From: Pseudomonadota bacterium
GTDB lineage: Bacteria > Pseudomonadota > Gammaproteobacteria > Steroidobacterales > Woeseiaceae
Assembly (NCBI GenBank): GCA_022567775.1
Contig: JADFGH010000009.1
Span: 1 to 14,671 of the forward strand
Direction: 5' to 3'
DNA: 14,671 nucleotides
The notes under the pieces are model-generated. The model saw only the letters and a list, made by a program, of their open reading frames with translations, was not told the origin of the DNA and did no database searches. A program made the translations under genes and the position numbers. Every line of letters begins with the position of its first letter. Position 1 is the first letter of the stretch. Shown in pieces: positions 7,522-14,249 of this stretch.

Positions 7522-9698
7522 AACTGGCCGCGGAGGCCCACTATGTATTCCGTTCGCCGGAACTGATCCCGCACCTCGGTGCGCAGCAGGACATCGTCCG
7601 CGATGTTGCCATCAAAGCGCTCGCGCACGCGACGGTGATGGCTGTCGATAACGAATTTTGTGTCAAACCACAGCAGCAGATTGTCGGTCAGGCGGTACTG
7701 TACGTTGGCATTGATATTGGGTGTAAGCGAATCGTTCACGTCCCGGAACGTGATGTCGTGTTGTTCCCGCTCACCCCACCAGTCTACGTCAATCCTGTAG
7801 TTGATTTTCCACGCCGCGATGTCGTGCCGGAATCTTACCGAGTAGCGGTTGTGCGGCTTAAAACGCATGACGCGCTTTTCTCCAGTGAACGGATCCGTCG
7901 TTTCTGAGTCCTGCCAGTTGTAAGTTACGTCAATTACCGCACCCTCGAGTCCGATCGGGGCAAGCCGCCAGCTTCCCTTCAGTGTCACGCCGTAGTGGGT
8001 GGCGTCTCCAATATTGCCGGGCGCCGAAATAATATCGGTCGCGGCGACCTTATCGATGTGGTCTTCGATGTCGTTGTAAAAAATCTGGGCTTCGAGGACG
8101 CCGGCGTCGTTGGCGAGCCGGTGTTCGACCGTGAATTTCCATTGCCAGGCTTTTTCCGGTTCCAGGTCCGGATTACCGGCATCCACCTGGTCGTCTTCGT
8201 TATCAAATGAGGCCACGAAGTCACCAAAGTCGAGTTGACTGATGGTGCGTTCGAGCGAGCTTCTGAGCTGCGTCGACTCGCTGAGATCCCAGCGAAGGTC
8301 GAAGCGAGGTTTGATGTAGGTAAACGATCTTGCGTTTTCGATATCGAGGCCGGACTGTTCGATCTTCGAATATTCAAAATTCAGCGCACTTTCCAAAGCG
8401 ATGTCTTCACGCAATTGCCAGAAATGCGTGCTGAAAAACTCATAGCGATTTTCTTCAATATCCGAGTCGGAATTGAAAACGTCGACAGGCTCCAAAGAGC
8501 CATCTGCCAGCACTTCGAACAGGCGAACCTCTTTGTCGAGGGTATTCCTGGCGCCCTCGAGTCCGAGTTCAAGGTTCTGGTTGCCTGTCAGGGGCCAGCT
8601 GTAAGACGACCGTATAATTGATTCGGTCGCCAGCGAATCGCTCAATACCAGCGATTCCGATGGCACATTGCCGGGAATGGTGGACGACAGTGAAACGAAT
8701 TCCGACTCGTCGTTGGTCTTGTTGCTATAGATCAGGCGAGTCTTCAGAGTGCCGTGCGAGCCGATCCGATTTTCCAGGTCTCCGCCGATTTCCCAATCGA
8801 GCCCGTCTTCGAGCGACACGTTCAGGAACTTCTCGGTATCCGGGTCGCCGACAATGGTTACTATGGTTGTTTCGGTTTCTTCCTTTTCCTTGTCTGCAAA
8901 GCGGGCGTTCAGATTCAGGACATCGCCATTGTCGAATGACCAGTTGCCGGACGTGTTCAGGATCAGCTGTTGTTCGAGTTCCGGGCGTTCGATGTCCCGC
9001 TGCTCGAAAAGCGTATTGGTGTCCGGTGTAAAAAACTCCTCGAAACGGTCCTGGCGTCCGCCCCGGTTATACGGTCCGAGCTCGGCGCTGACGAGATAAT
9101 TCAGTTTGCCGGCCGCATTGCTGTAGGACACAAGGCCATCGTATTCTGGTGACTCGCCGTAAAACCCGGAGTGCGCTTGCCAGGATCCGGAGCCGCCCGA
9201 TGCGTCCTCGGTAAGCACGATGTTGATGAGCGTGCCCTCGCTACGGACATCAAGGCCCGCAGTCGTGCCCCTGATCACCTCGATTCGGGCGACGATGCGT
9301 GCCTGGATTCTTTGCATCGCCGAGCTGATGTCATTCGACTTGCCGGAAATACGTTTGCCATTGATGAGGATCTGGTCTCCACCGGAGCCGAAACCGCGTT
9401 TGTCCGGTCCTCTGCCGCGGCGTCGATTGTCTGGCAGCAGCGCCGCCCCGCCCGGTACCCAGCGCAACATATCTGCAGCGGACACTATCGTATAGACCTC
9501 GAAAAAGCTGGCCTCGTAGGTAACAACGGCGCCGTCAGCAGACGTCCAGACGCCGGTTGCCAGTGCGCGTTTAGACGACTCGTTGCTGGTCTGGCTACTG
9601 GTCGGCGGATCACCCGGATCGGCGGCCGACACCAGCGGTACGGCAGCCAAAACGGCGGCCGCCATTGCTACGATGAATTGCTGTTTACCTGCCTGCAC
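7518..9698 (-). CDS. TonB-dependent outer-membrane receptor
   Basis: A 726-residue outer-membrane receptor that would import a ligand using TonB-ExbBD energy. A signal peptide covers residues 1-25 (cleavage near VSA). The plug domain spans about 55-165: YEASFFEVYTIVSAADMLRW, then GGDQILINGKRISGKSNDIS and the plug end ARIEVIRGTTAGLD with VRSEGTLINIVL. The rest is rich in alternating aromatic/polar strands as in a 22-strand barrel, and it ends in the classical C-terminal phenylalanine (GLRGQF). The extra Arg-rich RRRGRGPDKRGFGSGG insert in the plug (93-107) is typical of a proteobacterial subgroup with unknown ligand. The start is GTG 9698, preceded by GAGGGG. No substrate-specific partner enzyme is beside it; the co-oriented channel lies 305 bases upstream. 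The siderophore, cobalamin or carbohydrate ligand cannot be told. The gene converges on cstA with a 4-bp stop overlap. Confidence 0.92.
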   Translation of the reverse strand: MQAGKQQFIVAMAAAVLAAVPLVSAADPGDPPTSSQTSNESSKRALATGVWTSADGAVVTYEASFFEVYTIVSAADMLRWVPGGAALLPDNRRRGRGPDKRGFGSGGDQILINGKRISGKSNDISSAMQRIQARIVARIEVIRGTTAGLDVRSEGTLINIVLTEDASGGSGSWQAHSGFYGESPEYDGLVSYSNAAGKLNYLVSAELGPYNRGGRQDRFEEFFTPDTNTLFEQRDIERPELEQQLILNTSGNWSFDNGDVLNLNARFADKEKEETETTIVTIVGDPDTEKFLNVSLEDGLDWEIGGDLENRIGSHGTLKTRLIYSNKTNDESEFVSLSSTIPGNVPSESLVLSDSLATESIIRSSYSWPLTGNQNLELGLEGARNTLDKEVRLFEVLADGSLEPVDVFNSDSDIEENRYEFFSTHFWQLREDIALESALNFEYSKIEQSGLDIENARSFTYIKPRFDLRWDLSESTQLRSSLERTISQLDFGDFVASFDNEDDQVDAGNPDLEPEKAWQWKFTVEHRLANDAGVLEAQIFYNDIEDHIDKVAATDIISAPGNIGDATHYGVTLKGSWRLAPIGLEGAVIDVTYNWQDSETTDPFTGEKRVMRFKPHNRYSVRFRHDIAAWKINYRIDVDWWGEREQHDITFRDVNDSLTPNINANVQYRLTDNLLLWFDTKFVIDSHHRRVRERFDGNIADDVLLRTEVRDQFRRTEYIVGLRGQF

Positions 9699-10003
9699 GC
9701 GGTGTCCGTCCCCTCAACGACTCAATTCTAGGCCGGGCAGCAAGGAAATGCGTGACCTGGCGCCGTACCCTGACAATTCCGGACATTTCATCTGCAATGC
9801 CCCATCCACGAAGACCCCTGCCCATCGGTTTCCCGAAAATGTTGATGGCCGCCGGCAATGGGATCCGAATATCCCAAGCCAAATGACAGGGTGCGGGCGG
9901 CTTCGTTCAAACCGCCAGGCCGGTTTGTTGCATATGCCGCAATGAGCGCCGGGAATTTCGGAAAAGCAAGATGCCGGATGCCAGCCTGCGGCGCCGGAAT
10001 TCG
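9699..10003. other. Gene-free gap upstream of the TonB receptor
   Basis: This 305-base stretch lies between the channel stop and the receptor start, both on the minus strand. Short open frames exist in it (for example 9685-9882 minus) but none has a recognisable product or ribosome site. A 7-bp hairpin, CAAACCG / CGGTTTG with a 6-base loop (9908-9927), lies about 77 bases past the channel stop; it has no T-run, so it is not a clear terminator. The receptor promoter must be here; a TAGAAT hexamer about 30 bases before the start on the minus strand is a weak -10 candidate. Confidence 0.4.
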
Positions 10004-10411
10004 CTAATCGCGGTCATTCCAGGTCTTCAGCATTTCCAGGAAGGTAAAGGAGGCGGACCAGGTAATGAACGTCAGCCCTGTTACTGCCTCGACACCGGTC
10101 ATAAAGCGGATCGGACCCACCGCTACGATGTCGCCGAAGCCGAGCGTCGTGAACACGCTGGCGGAGTAATAGATGCAATCCAAAACACCCAGGTGTTCGA
10201 AACCGACGAAGTTACCGAATCCCTGCATATTTTGCAGCCAGAAATAATTCAGGCCGAAAATCCAGATCTCGACGATGTGCAGCAGCATCAGGCAAAGAAT
10301 CAGCAGGATGATGCGGCGCCGATGGTGATGTATCGGCAGCATCGGCAATTTGTCACTGAGAAGTCGCAGTCCCTCGTAATGCAGGATGACGCAGGCAACC
10401 ACGGCAATCAC
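10004..10411 (-). CDS. Small two-helix potassium channel (ion-channel domain), 5' end doubtful
   Basis: A 135-residue inner-membrane protein with a pore domain of the Ion_trans_2 type. The selectivity filter TTLGFGD is at residues 88-94, preceded by a pore helix (IYYSASVF) and by a helix at about 34-58, and followed by a second helix (about 104-126). An N-terminal hydrophobic segment (1-12) leads into HYEGLRLLSDKLP, a pattern seen in short bacterial channels that usually begin some 10-15 residues earlier. The only start in the open frame is GTG 10411, with no ribosome site. In the same frame upstream, an ATG at 10450 opens six codons (MLPLPH) and then hits TGA at 10430-10432, after which ITVLAT continues hydrophobically into the known part. 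Either the GTG is used, or the gene carries a nonsense change or sequencing error. The upstream ATG abuts the long palindrome at 10451. Confidence 0.8.
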   Translation of the reverse strand: MIAVVACVILHYEGLRLLSDKLPMLPIHHHRRRIILLILCLMLLHIVEIWIFGLNYFWLQNMQGFGNFVGFEHLGVLDCIYYSASVFTTLGFGDIVAVGPIRFMTGVEAVTGLTFITWSASFTFLEMLKTWNDRD

Positions 10412-10450
10412 CGTGGCAAGAACAGTTATTCAGTGTGGCAGCGGTAGCAT

Positions 10451-10528
10451 TGTAATTTGGTGCCGGTGGTAGCTTTATAGCTTATTGTCGGCAATAAGCT
10501 ATAAAGCTACCACCGGCACCAAGTTACA
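10451..10528. repeat. Near-perfect 78-base palindrome between channel and glutathione S-transferase genes
   Basis: Arms of 37 bases (10451-10487 and 10492-10528) are reverse complements with one mismatch (T10456 opposite G10523, a wobble pair in RNA). The loop is TCGG. The 29 bases nearest the loop are perfectly paired. It has a GC-rich outer half (GGTGCCGGTGGTAGC) and an AT-rich inner half (TTTATAGCTTATTG). It is unlike the REP elements of this window and has no T-run. It sits one base from an ATG of the divergent channel and 13 bases before the ATG of the glutathione S-transferase. No target-site duplication is evident. It could be a small non-autonomous mobile element, a cruciform or a two-way regulatory site. 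Confidence 0.95.
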
Positions 10529-10541
10529 CAAAGAGAATGCA

Positions 10542-11237
10542 ATGATCGATCTTTATTACTGGCCGACGCCTAACGGCAAGAAAGTATCAATCATGCTCGA
10601 AGAATGTGAACTCGAGTACAACGCCATACCGGTCAACATAGGCCGTGGCGAGCAGTTCACGGTTGAGTTCCTTGGCATCAGCCCGAACAACCGGATACCG
10701 GCGATCATCGATCATGAAACCGACATTTCGGTATTTGAATCCGGTGCCATCCTGATGTACCTGGCCGAAAAGTCGGGCAGATTCATGCCGCAGGAAATGA
10801 AAGAAAGGTACGAGGTGCTGCAATGGCTGTTCTGGCAAATGGGCGGGCTCGGGCCGATGGCCGGTCAGCTCAGTCATTTCGTGAACTATGCGCCGGAGCC
10901 GGTCCCGTACGCTCATTCGCGTTACGAGAAAGAGTACGACCGGCTTCTGGGTGTGATGAACACGAGACTTGCAGACCGCGAGTTTCTTGGCGGGTCGTAC
11001 TCGATTGCAGATATCGCGTCTTTTCCCTGGGTGCAGGGCTACAAGCGATTGGGGGCAAGCCTCGATGCATTTCCAAATCTCCGGCGTTGGTTTGACGAGA
11101 TCAAAGTGCGTCCCGCAGTACGCCGGGGTGTGGACCTTGGCGACGACTGGCGCGAGGCGTCCGGGCTGACCGATGAGGAAGCCAGGAAGGTGCTGTTCGG
11201 TCAGACCGCCGAATCGATTGCGAAGGCGCGGCGCTAG
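10542..11237 (+). CDS. yfcG: Glutathione S-transferase, YfcG-like (Nu class) disulfide-bond oxidoreductase
   Basis: A 231-residue cytosolic protein whose first 80 residues are a thioredoxin-fold GST domain. It matches E. coli YfcG closely: MIDLYYWPTPNGKK at the start, FLGISPNNRIPAI (43-55) with the cis-proline, and FESGAILMYLAEK (65-77), where Glu66-Ser67 bind the gamma-glutamyl end of glutathione. Thr9 and Asn11 fit the Nu-class active site, which lacks the usual Tyr/Ser/Cys nucleophile and reduces disulfides using two glutathiones. The all-alpha C-terminal domain (about 85-215) includes LQWLFWQMGGLGPM and the SIADIASFPW N-capping box. The ATG at 10542 was chosen because the YfcG homology starts there and AGAG precedes it; an ATG at 10485 lies inside the palindrome. 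A second GST gene follows with no spacer. The 5' leader may include the palindrome at 10451-10528. Confidence 0.92.
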   Translation: MIDLYYWPTPNGKKVSIMLEECELEYNAIPVNIGRGEQFTVEFLGISPNNRIPAIIDHETDISVFESGAILMYLAEKSGRFMPQEMKERYEVLQWLFWQMGGLGPMAGQLSHFVNYAPEPVPYAHSRYEKEYDRLLGVMNTRLADREFLGGSYSIADIASFPWVQGYKRLGASLDAFPNLRRWFDEIKVRPAVRRGVDLGDDWREASGLTDEEARKVLFGQTAESIAKARR

Positions 11238-11867
11238 GTGAAACTTTACGATTGTGCGACCGCACCCAGCCCACAGCGAGTGCGAATTTTCCTGGCGGAA
11301 AAAGGGGTCGATATTCCACTGGTAGCGGTAAATCTGCGCGAAGGCGAGCAACTCGGCGAGGCATTCAGGAAAATCAATCCGGATTGCACGGTGCCGGTGC
11401 TGGAGCTGGATGACGGGACGATGATCAGCGAGATATTTGCGATCTGCCTGTATCTCGAAAGTCAGTATCCGGAACCTGCGTTGATGGGGCGCAATTCCGT
11501 CGAACGGGCGATGGTTGCAATGTGGAATACCAAGATCGAGCAAAACGGCATTGCGGCGCTGGCCGAAATTCTGAGAAACCGCGCCAAAGGCATGCAGGAC
11601 CGGGCACTGACGGGGCCAATTAATCTTGCGCAGATTCCGCAGCTGGTGGCTCGCGGACGTACCAGGGCGGAGGCGTTTTTCGACCGGCTGGACGATCAGC
11701 TGAGAGACGGTGCCTATGTAACCGGGGACCAGTTTTCGATGGCCGATATCACTGCGTATGTGATGGTGGAATTCGGTGAGTGGTCGAAGATCGCTATTAA
11801 GGATTCTCAAACAAATCTTCAACGCTGGTATGACACCGTCTCGAAACGGCCAGGCACTATGGCTTGA
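11238..11867 (+). CDS. Glutathione S-transferase family protein
   Basis: A 209-residue protein with the N-terminal thioredoxin-like GST domain (1-76) and the helical C-terminal domain (about 88-205). Visible marks are APSPQRVRIFLAEKG (9-23) with Ser11 as candidate thiolate-stabilising residue, TVPVLEL (51-57) with the cis-proline, and the FSMADITAYV (166-175) capping box. The glutathione-contact pair, usually Glu-Ser, reads Glu65-Ile66 here (TMISEIFAICLYLE), so the usual Ser is missing. The GTG start directly follows the TAG of the upstream GST gene, so the two are certainly one transcript and probably translationally coupled. They are not recent duplicates: similarity is limited to the fold. 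The substrate is unknown. A REP-like hairpin lies ten bases after the stop. Confidence 0.88.
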   Translation: MKLYDCATAPSPQRVRIFLAEKGVDIPLVAVNLREGEQLGEAFRKINPDCTVPVLELDDGTMISEIFAICLYLESQYPEPALMGRNSVERAMVAMWNTKIEQNGIAALAEILRNRAKGMQDRALTGPINLAQIPQLVARGRTRAEAFFDRLDDQLRDGAYVTGDQFSMADITAYVMVEFGEWSKIAIKDSQTNLQRWYDTVSKRPGTMA

Positions 11868-11877
11868 ATTCCTCGAA

Positions 11878-11901
11878 CATCGCTCGCCCCAGCGAGCGAT
11901 G
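11878..11901. repeat. Single REP-like hairpin between convergent genes (copy 3)
   Basis: A 24-base element with a perfect 10-bp stem and CCCA loop (CATCGCTCGC / GCGAGCGATG). The GCTCGCCCCAGCGAGCGA core is the same as in copy 1. It has no second arm and no GTAG head; instead its outer bases extend the stem. It fills almost the whole 39-base gap between the stops of the second GST gene and the TPR gene, so it may cap both transcripts, although no T-run follows on either side. Confidence 0.8.
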
Positions 11902-11906
11902 ACTGA

Positions 11907-12653
11907 CTATTTCGTTAATCGCCTGATGCTGATTTTCGCCTCACTGATCCACTCACGCTGCGCCTTGCGATAGTGTCGCGGCGCGAGATCGGCGGCAGTA
12001 ATAATTTCTTCAAATTCCGCCAGGGCGGTTTCGTCGTTACCGAGTTTCTCGAGCATCAGGCCGTAACGTAGTCGTGCTTCTGCACCGGCGTAATAAACCG
12101 CTACCGCCTTGTATTCGGCCAGTGCTTTTTCATCGTCACCACATGCTTCGATGGCTTGCGCGTAGAGCAGATGTCCATCGGGCGACCTGAAGTCCGGATT
12201 TTTTTTGATCAGCAAGTCCAGGGTTTTTCTTGCGTCTTCATATTGCTCATTACCAAACTGCGCACTGGCGAGACCAAGCATCAGGTCCGGATCATGTTCG
12301 TAAAGCCCGCTCAGCGCACTTTCATAGTGTTCGATTGCCTCCGCATTACGGCCGCTTTCGACCAGTTCGCCCGCAAGGTGACGGGTTGCGTCAACGCTGC
12401 CTGATAACTTGTGCTCTCGCCGCCGTTGCCGCAAATCCGCGTCCGGATTCAGGGTTCTTGTGATGCCGCGGACGGCGCTCCGCGCCCGCCGGTTATTCAT
12501 CAGGCCGGGCAATAACTCAACAATGAAATAGGCAAGGCCTCCAATACCAGGTGCGATCAGGAGGATGAAGACCCAGTACATATTTCGTCCGGTGCGCAGG
12601 ACATGCACGATCAGTCCGATCTGAATCAGGTAAACAAGTCCCGCAAAGGCCAT
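11907..12653 (-). CDS. Membrane-anchored TPR-repeat protein
   Basis: A 248-residue protein. Two N-terminal membrane segments (about 3-19 and 26-48, MYWVFILLIAPGIGGLAYFIVELLPG) resemble the PLDc_N module, the two-helix anchor found in front of phospholipase D nucleases. A basic linker (54-82) is followed by TPR-like helical repeats at about 88-118 (HLAGELVESGRNAEAIEHYE), 123-152, 160-185 and 192-220. TPR repeats bind partner proteins; no partner is evident. The linker and repeats are probably cytoplasmic by the positive-inside rule. It begins at ATG 12653, seven bases after the stop of the upstream membrane protein, so the two form an operon. It is a hypothetical protein by function. Confidence 0.82.
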   Translation of the reverse strand: MAFAGLVYLIQIGLIVHVLRTGRNMYWVFILLIAPGIGGLAYFIVELLPGLMNNRRARSAVRGITRTLNPDADLRQRRREHKLSGSVDATRHLAGELVESGRNAEAIEHYESALSGLYEHDPDLMLGLASAQFGNEQYEDARKTLDLLIKKNPDFRSPDGHLLYAQAIEACGDDEKALAEYKAVAVYYAGAEARLRYGLMLEKLGNDETALAEFEEIITAADLAPRHYRKAQREWISEAKISIRRLTK

Positions 12654-12660
12654 TAGTTTT

Positions 12661-13152
12661 TTACCCGCCGGGGATTGAGGTCTTGGTTCCGCTTGTCAGC
12701 ATCTGCAATGAACGGAAGCCGAGATATAGCAGCAATAAAAGCTTCGACAACTCGAGTATCGAATATACGCCGTGCACAATCGATGGTGGGGGCTCTGTGC
12801 CAGCGATTATTTGTTGCGTGCGGGCGGATAACTCCGGGAGCAACCACATTGCCTGTGACAACAGAATTAGGGCCAGAGCGCCACAGCCTGCCCACAGCTC
12901 TTTCGCAGCGCCTGCCATCCGCACGAGGATCAACAAAATGATCAGCGCCACAAACTCGGCTCTGTTCAGGGCAGCAAAAACCACCTGGCCCACATCGAGC
13001 GCGACTGGCCGTGTTATCGTCGATGCCGAAAACCTGAGCGGTGTGGCCAGTAGCGATATGCCTGCCGTCATGCCAAACCATATCAGGCAGACCCATGCTG
13101 GATTCCGAATAACGGCCGAAATACGTTTCCGCGACTCAAGTTTCAGGTGCAT
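12661..13152 (-). CDS. Hypothetical four-helix inner-membrane protein (DUF4149-like in shape)
   Basis: A 163-residue protein with hydrophobic segments at about 18-36, 52-74, 84-104 and 127-150, and an Arg/Lys-rich N-terminus (LESRKRISAVIR), so the N-terminus is likely cytoplasmic. The arrangement GISLLATPLRF, then GQVVFAALNRAEFV, is like the DUF4149 pattern, but the match is by eye and could be wrong. No catalytic motif is seen. ATG 13152 is supported by TGAGG four bases upstream. It is the first gene of an operon with the TPR protein and is divergent from the CtlX gene. Confidence 0.72.
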   Translation of the reverse strand: MHLKLESRKRISAVIRNPAWVCLIWFGMTAGISLLATPLRFSASTITRPVALDVGQVVFAALNRAEFVALIILLILVRMAGAAKELWAGCGALALILLSQAMWLLPELSARTQQIIAGTEPPPSIVHGVYSILELSKLLLLLYLGFRSLQMLTSGTKTSIPGG

Positions 13153-13214
13153 AATTCCTCACTGGTTTTAACTATCCGCGCAAGCTTCGCGGCCCGATAC
13201 GCAGACTGAACGAT
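13153..13214. promoter_or_regulatory. Short divergent intergenic region
   Basis: Only 62 bases separate the membrane-protein operon from the CtlX gene, so both promoters must overlap it or lie in the genes. An imperfect inverted repeat CCGCG / CGCGG (13176-13180, 13188-13192) around a HindIII-like AAGCTT is a possible operator. No clear -10/-35 pair is seen. Confidence 0.25.
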
Positions 13215-14168
13215 ATGGCGTTAGAAAAAGAATCTCAACTCGCATCAGCGGTTCTGATGATCAGACCGGCAGGTTTCGAGAGTAATCCATTGACCGCCGC
13301 ATCGAATCGTTTTCAGGGCCGCAACGAATCGCCGCCGGAGCAGCAGCAGATTGACGCCGAGGCTGAATTTGATAATCTGGCCGCTGCACTCGAAGCTGCG
13401 GGCATTACGGTGGTGCAGATCGATGACACCGCGGAGCCGCATACACCGGATGCCATCTTCCCCAACAACTGGGTGAGCTTTCACGCTGATGGCAGGGTCG
13501 TCCTCTACCCGATGGAGGCGCCGAACCGGCGCACGGAACGGCGGCAGGACATCATCGATACATTGGCCAGTCAATACGGCTTTCAGGTTCGTGAAATCGT
13601 CGATTTCTCACATCACGAACAAAACGGACATTTTCTTGAAGGGACCGGCAGCCTGGTGCTCGATCGCGTCAATCGAATCGCGTATGCGTGCCTGTCATCG
13701 CGAACCCACCTCGATGTACTCGGTGAATTCGCGCAAAGGCTGGATTATGAAGTTATCGCGTTTGATGCCGTAGACAGAAACGGAGCAGCGATTTATCACA
13801 CGAATGTACTGATGAATATCGGCGAGGAACTGGCGGTCATCTGTGACGAGGCGATTCCGCGGGATGATCAACGCGACGCAGTCATTCGCAGCCTCGAGGG
13901 AACCGGACACGAGGTGCTAACGCTTGATTTTGACCAAATGGACTCGTTTGCCGGCAACATGCTCGAACTCAGATCATCCTCGGGTCAACGTGTGATTACG
14001 ATGTCAGCCCAGGCTCGCGATTCCCTGAGCAAATCGCAGTTAAAAACGATTTCCGCCAATGCGCAGATCATCAGCGTGCCCTTAGAAAATATCGAAAGTT
14101 CGGCCGGTGGCAGTGTTCGTTGCATGCTCGCAGAAATTCACTTGCTGCTTGCCAGCGCCGAAAATTAG
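13215..14168 (+). CDS. ctlX: CtlX-type citrulline/arginine hydrolase (amidinotransferase superfamily)
   Basis: A 317-residue cytosolic enzyme of the guanidino-group modifying (pentein) superfamily, close to the citrulline-utilisation hydrolase CtlX. Marks are PDAIFPNNWVSFH (78-90) with the substrate-binding Asp79, LYPMEAPNRRTERR (97-110), the FLEGTGSLVLDR segment (140-151) with Glu142, the catalytic His in IYHTNVLMNIG (193-203), the FAGNMLEL loop (245-252) and the nucleophilic Cys303 in GGSVRCM (298-304). The whole set of catalytic residues is present. It would hydrolyse citrulline or a related ureido/guanidino compound. The exact substrate is inferred from the family. The start is ATG 13215, with only a weak ribosome site. 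No ornithine, arginine or proline genes lie beside it here, so the pathway context is not visible. Confidence 0.9.
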   Translation: MALEKESQLASAVLMIRPAGFESNPLTAASNRFQGRNESPPEQQQIDAEAEFDNLAAALEAAGITVVQIDDTAEPHTPDAIFPNNWVSFHADGRVVLYPMEAPNRRTERRQDIIDTLASQYGFQVREIVDFSHHEQNGHFLEGTGSLVLDRVNRIAYACLSSRTHLDVLGEFAQRLDYEVIAFDAVDRNGAAIYHTNVLMNIGEELAVICDEAIPRDDQRDAVIRSLEGTGHEVLTLDFDQMDSFAGNMLELRSSSGQRVITMSAQARDSLSKSQLKTISANAQIISVPLENIESSAGGSVRCMLAEIHLLLASAEN

Positions 14169-14212
14169 CTGCAAGACCACCTTTAAATTTCGCAAATCGC
14201 CCGCATGTCAGG

Positions 14213-14227
14213 GAGTCACTCTGACTC
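14213..14227. promoter_or_regulatory. Perfect hairpin/palindrome before the SPFH gene
   Basis: GAGTCA (14213-14218) and TGACTC (14222-14227) pair around CTC. It lies in the 81-base gap after the CtlX stop and 23 bases before the SPFH start. With no T-run it is not a standard terminator; an operator half-site pair is possible. Confidence 0.3.
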
Positions 14228-14249
14228 TAGACCGAATATGAGATTATTC

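Noticed and set aside
9908-9927. 7-bp hairpin after the channel gene as a terminator
   Set aside because: No T-run on either strand and it lies 77 bases past the stop; kept only as a note in the gap.
9685-9945. Short open frames on both strands upstream of the TonB receptor gene
   Set aside because: Neither has a ribosome site or a family-like sequence; both look like chance frames in GC-rich DNA.
10587-11822. A 411-codon open frame on the minus strand covering both GST genes
   Set aside because: It is antisense to two clearly recognisable GSTs, has no recognisable domain, and its His/Arg/Pro-rich composition is that of a shadow frame.
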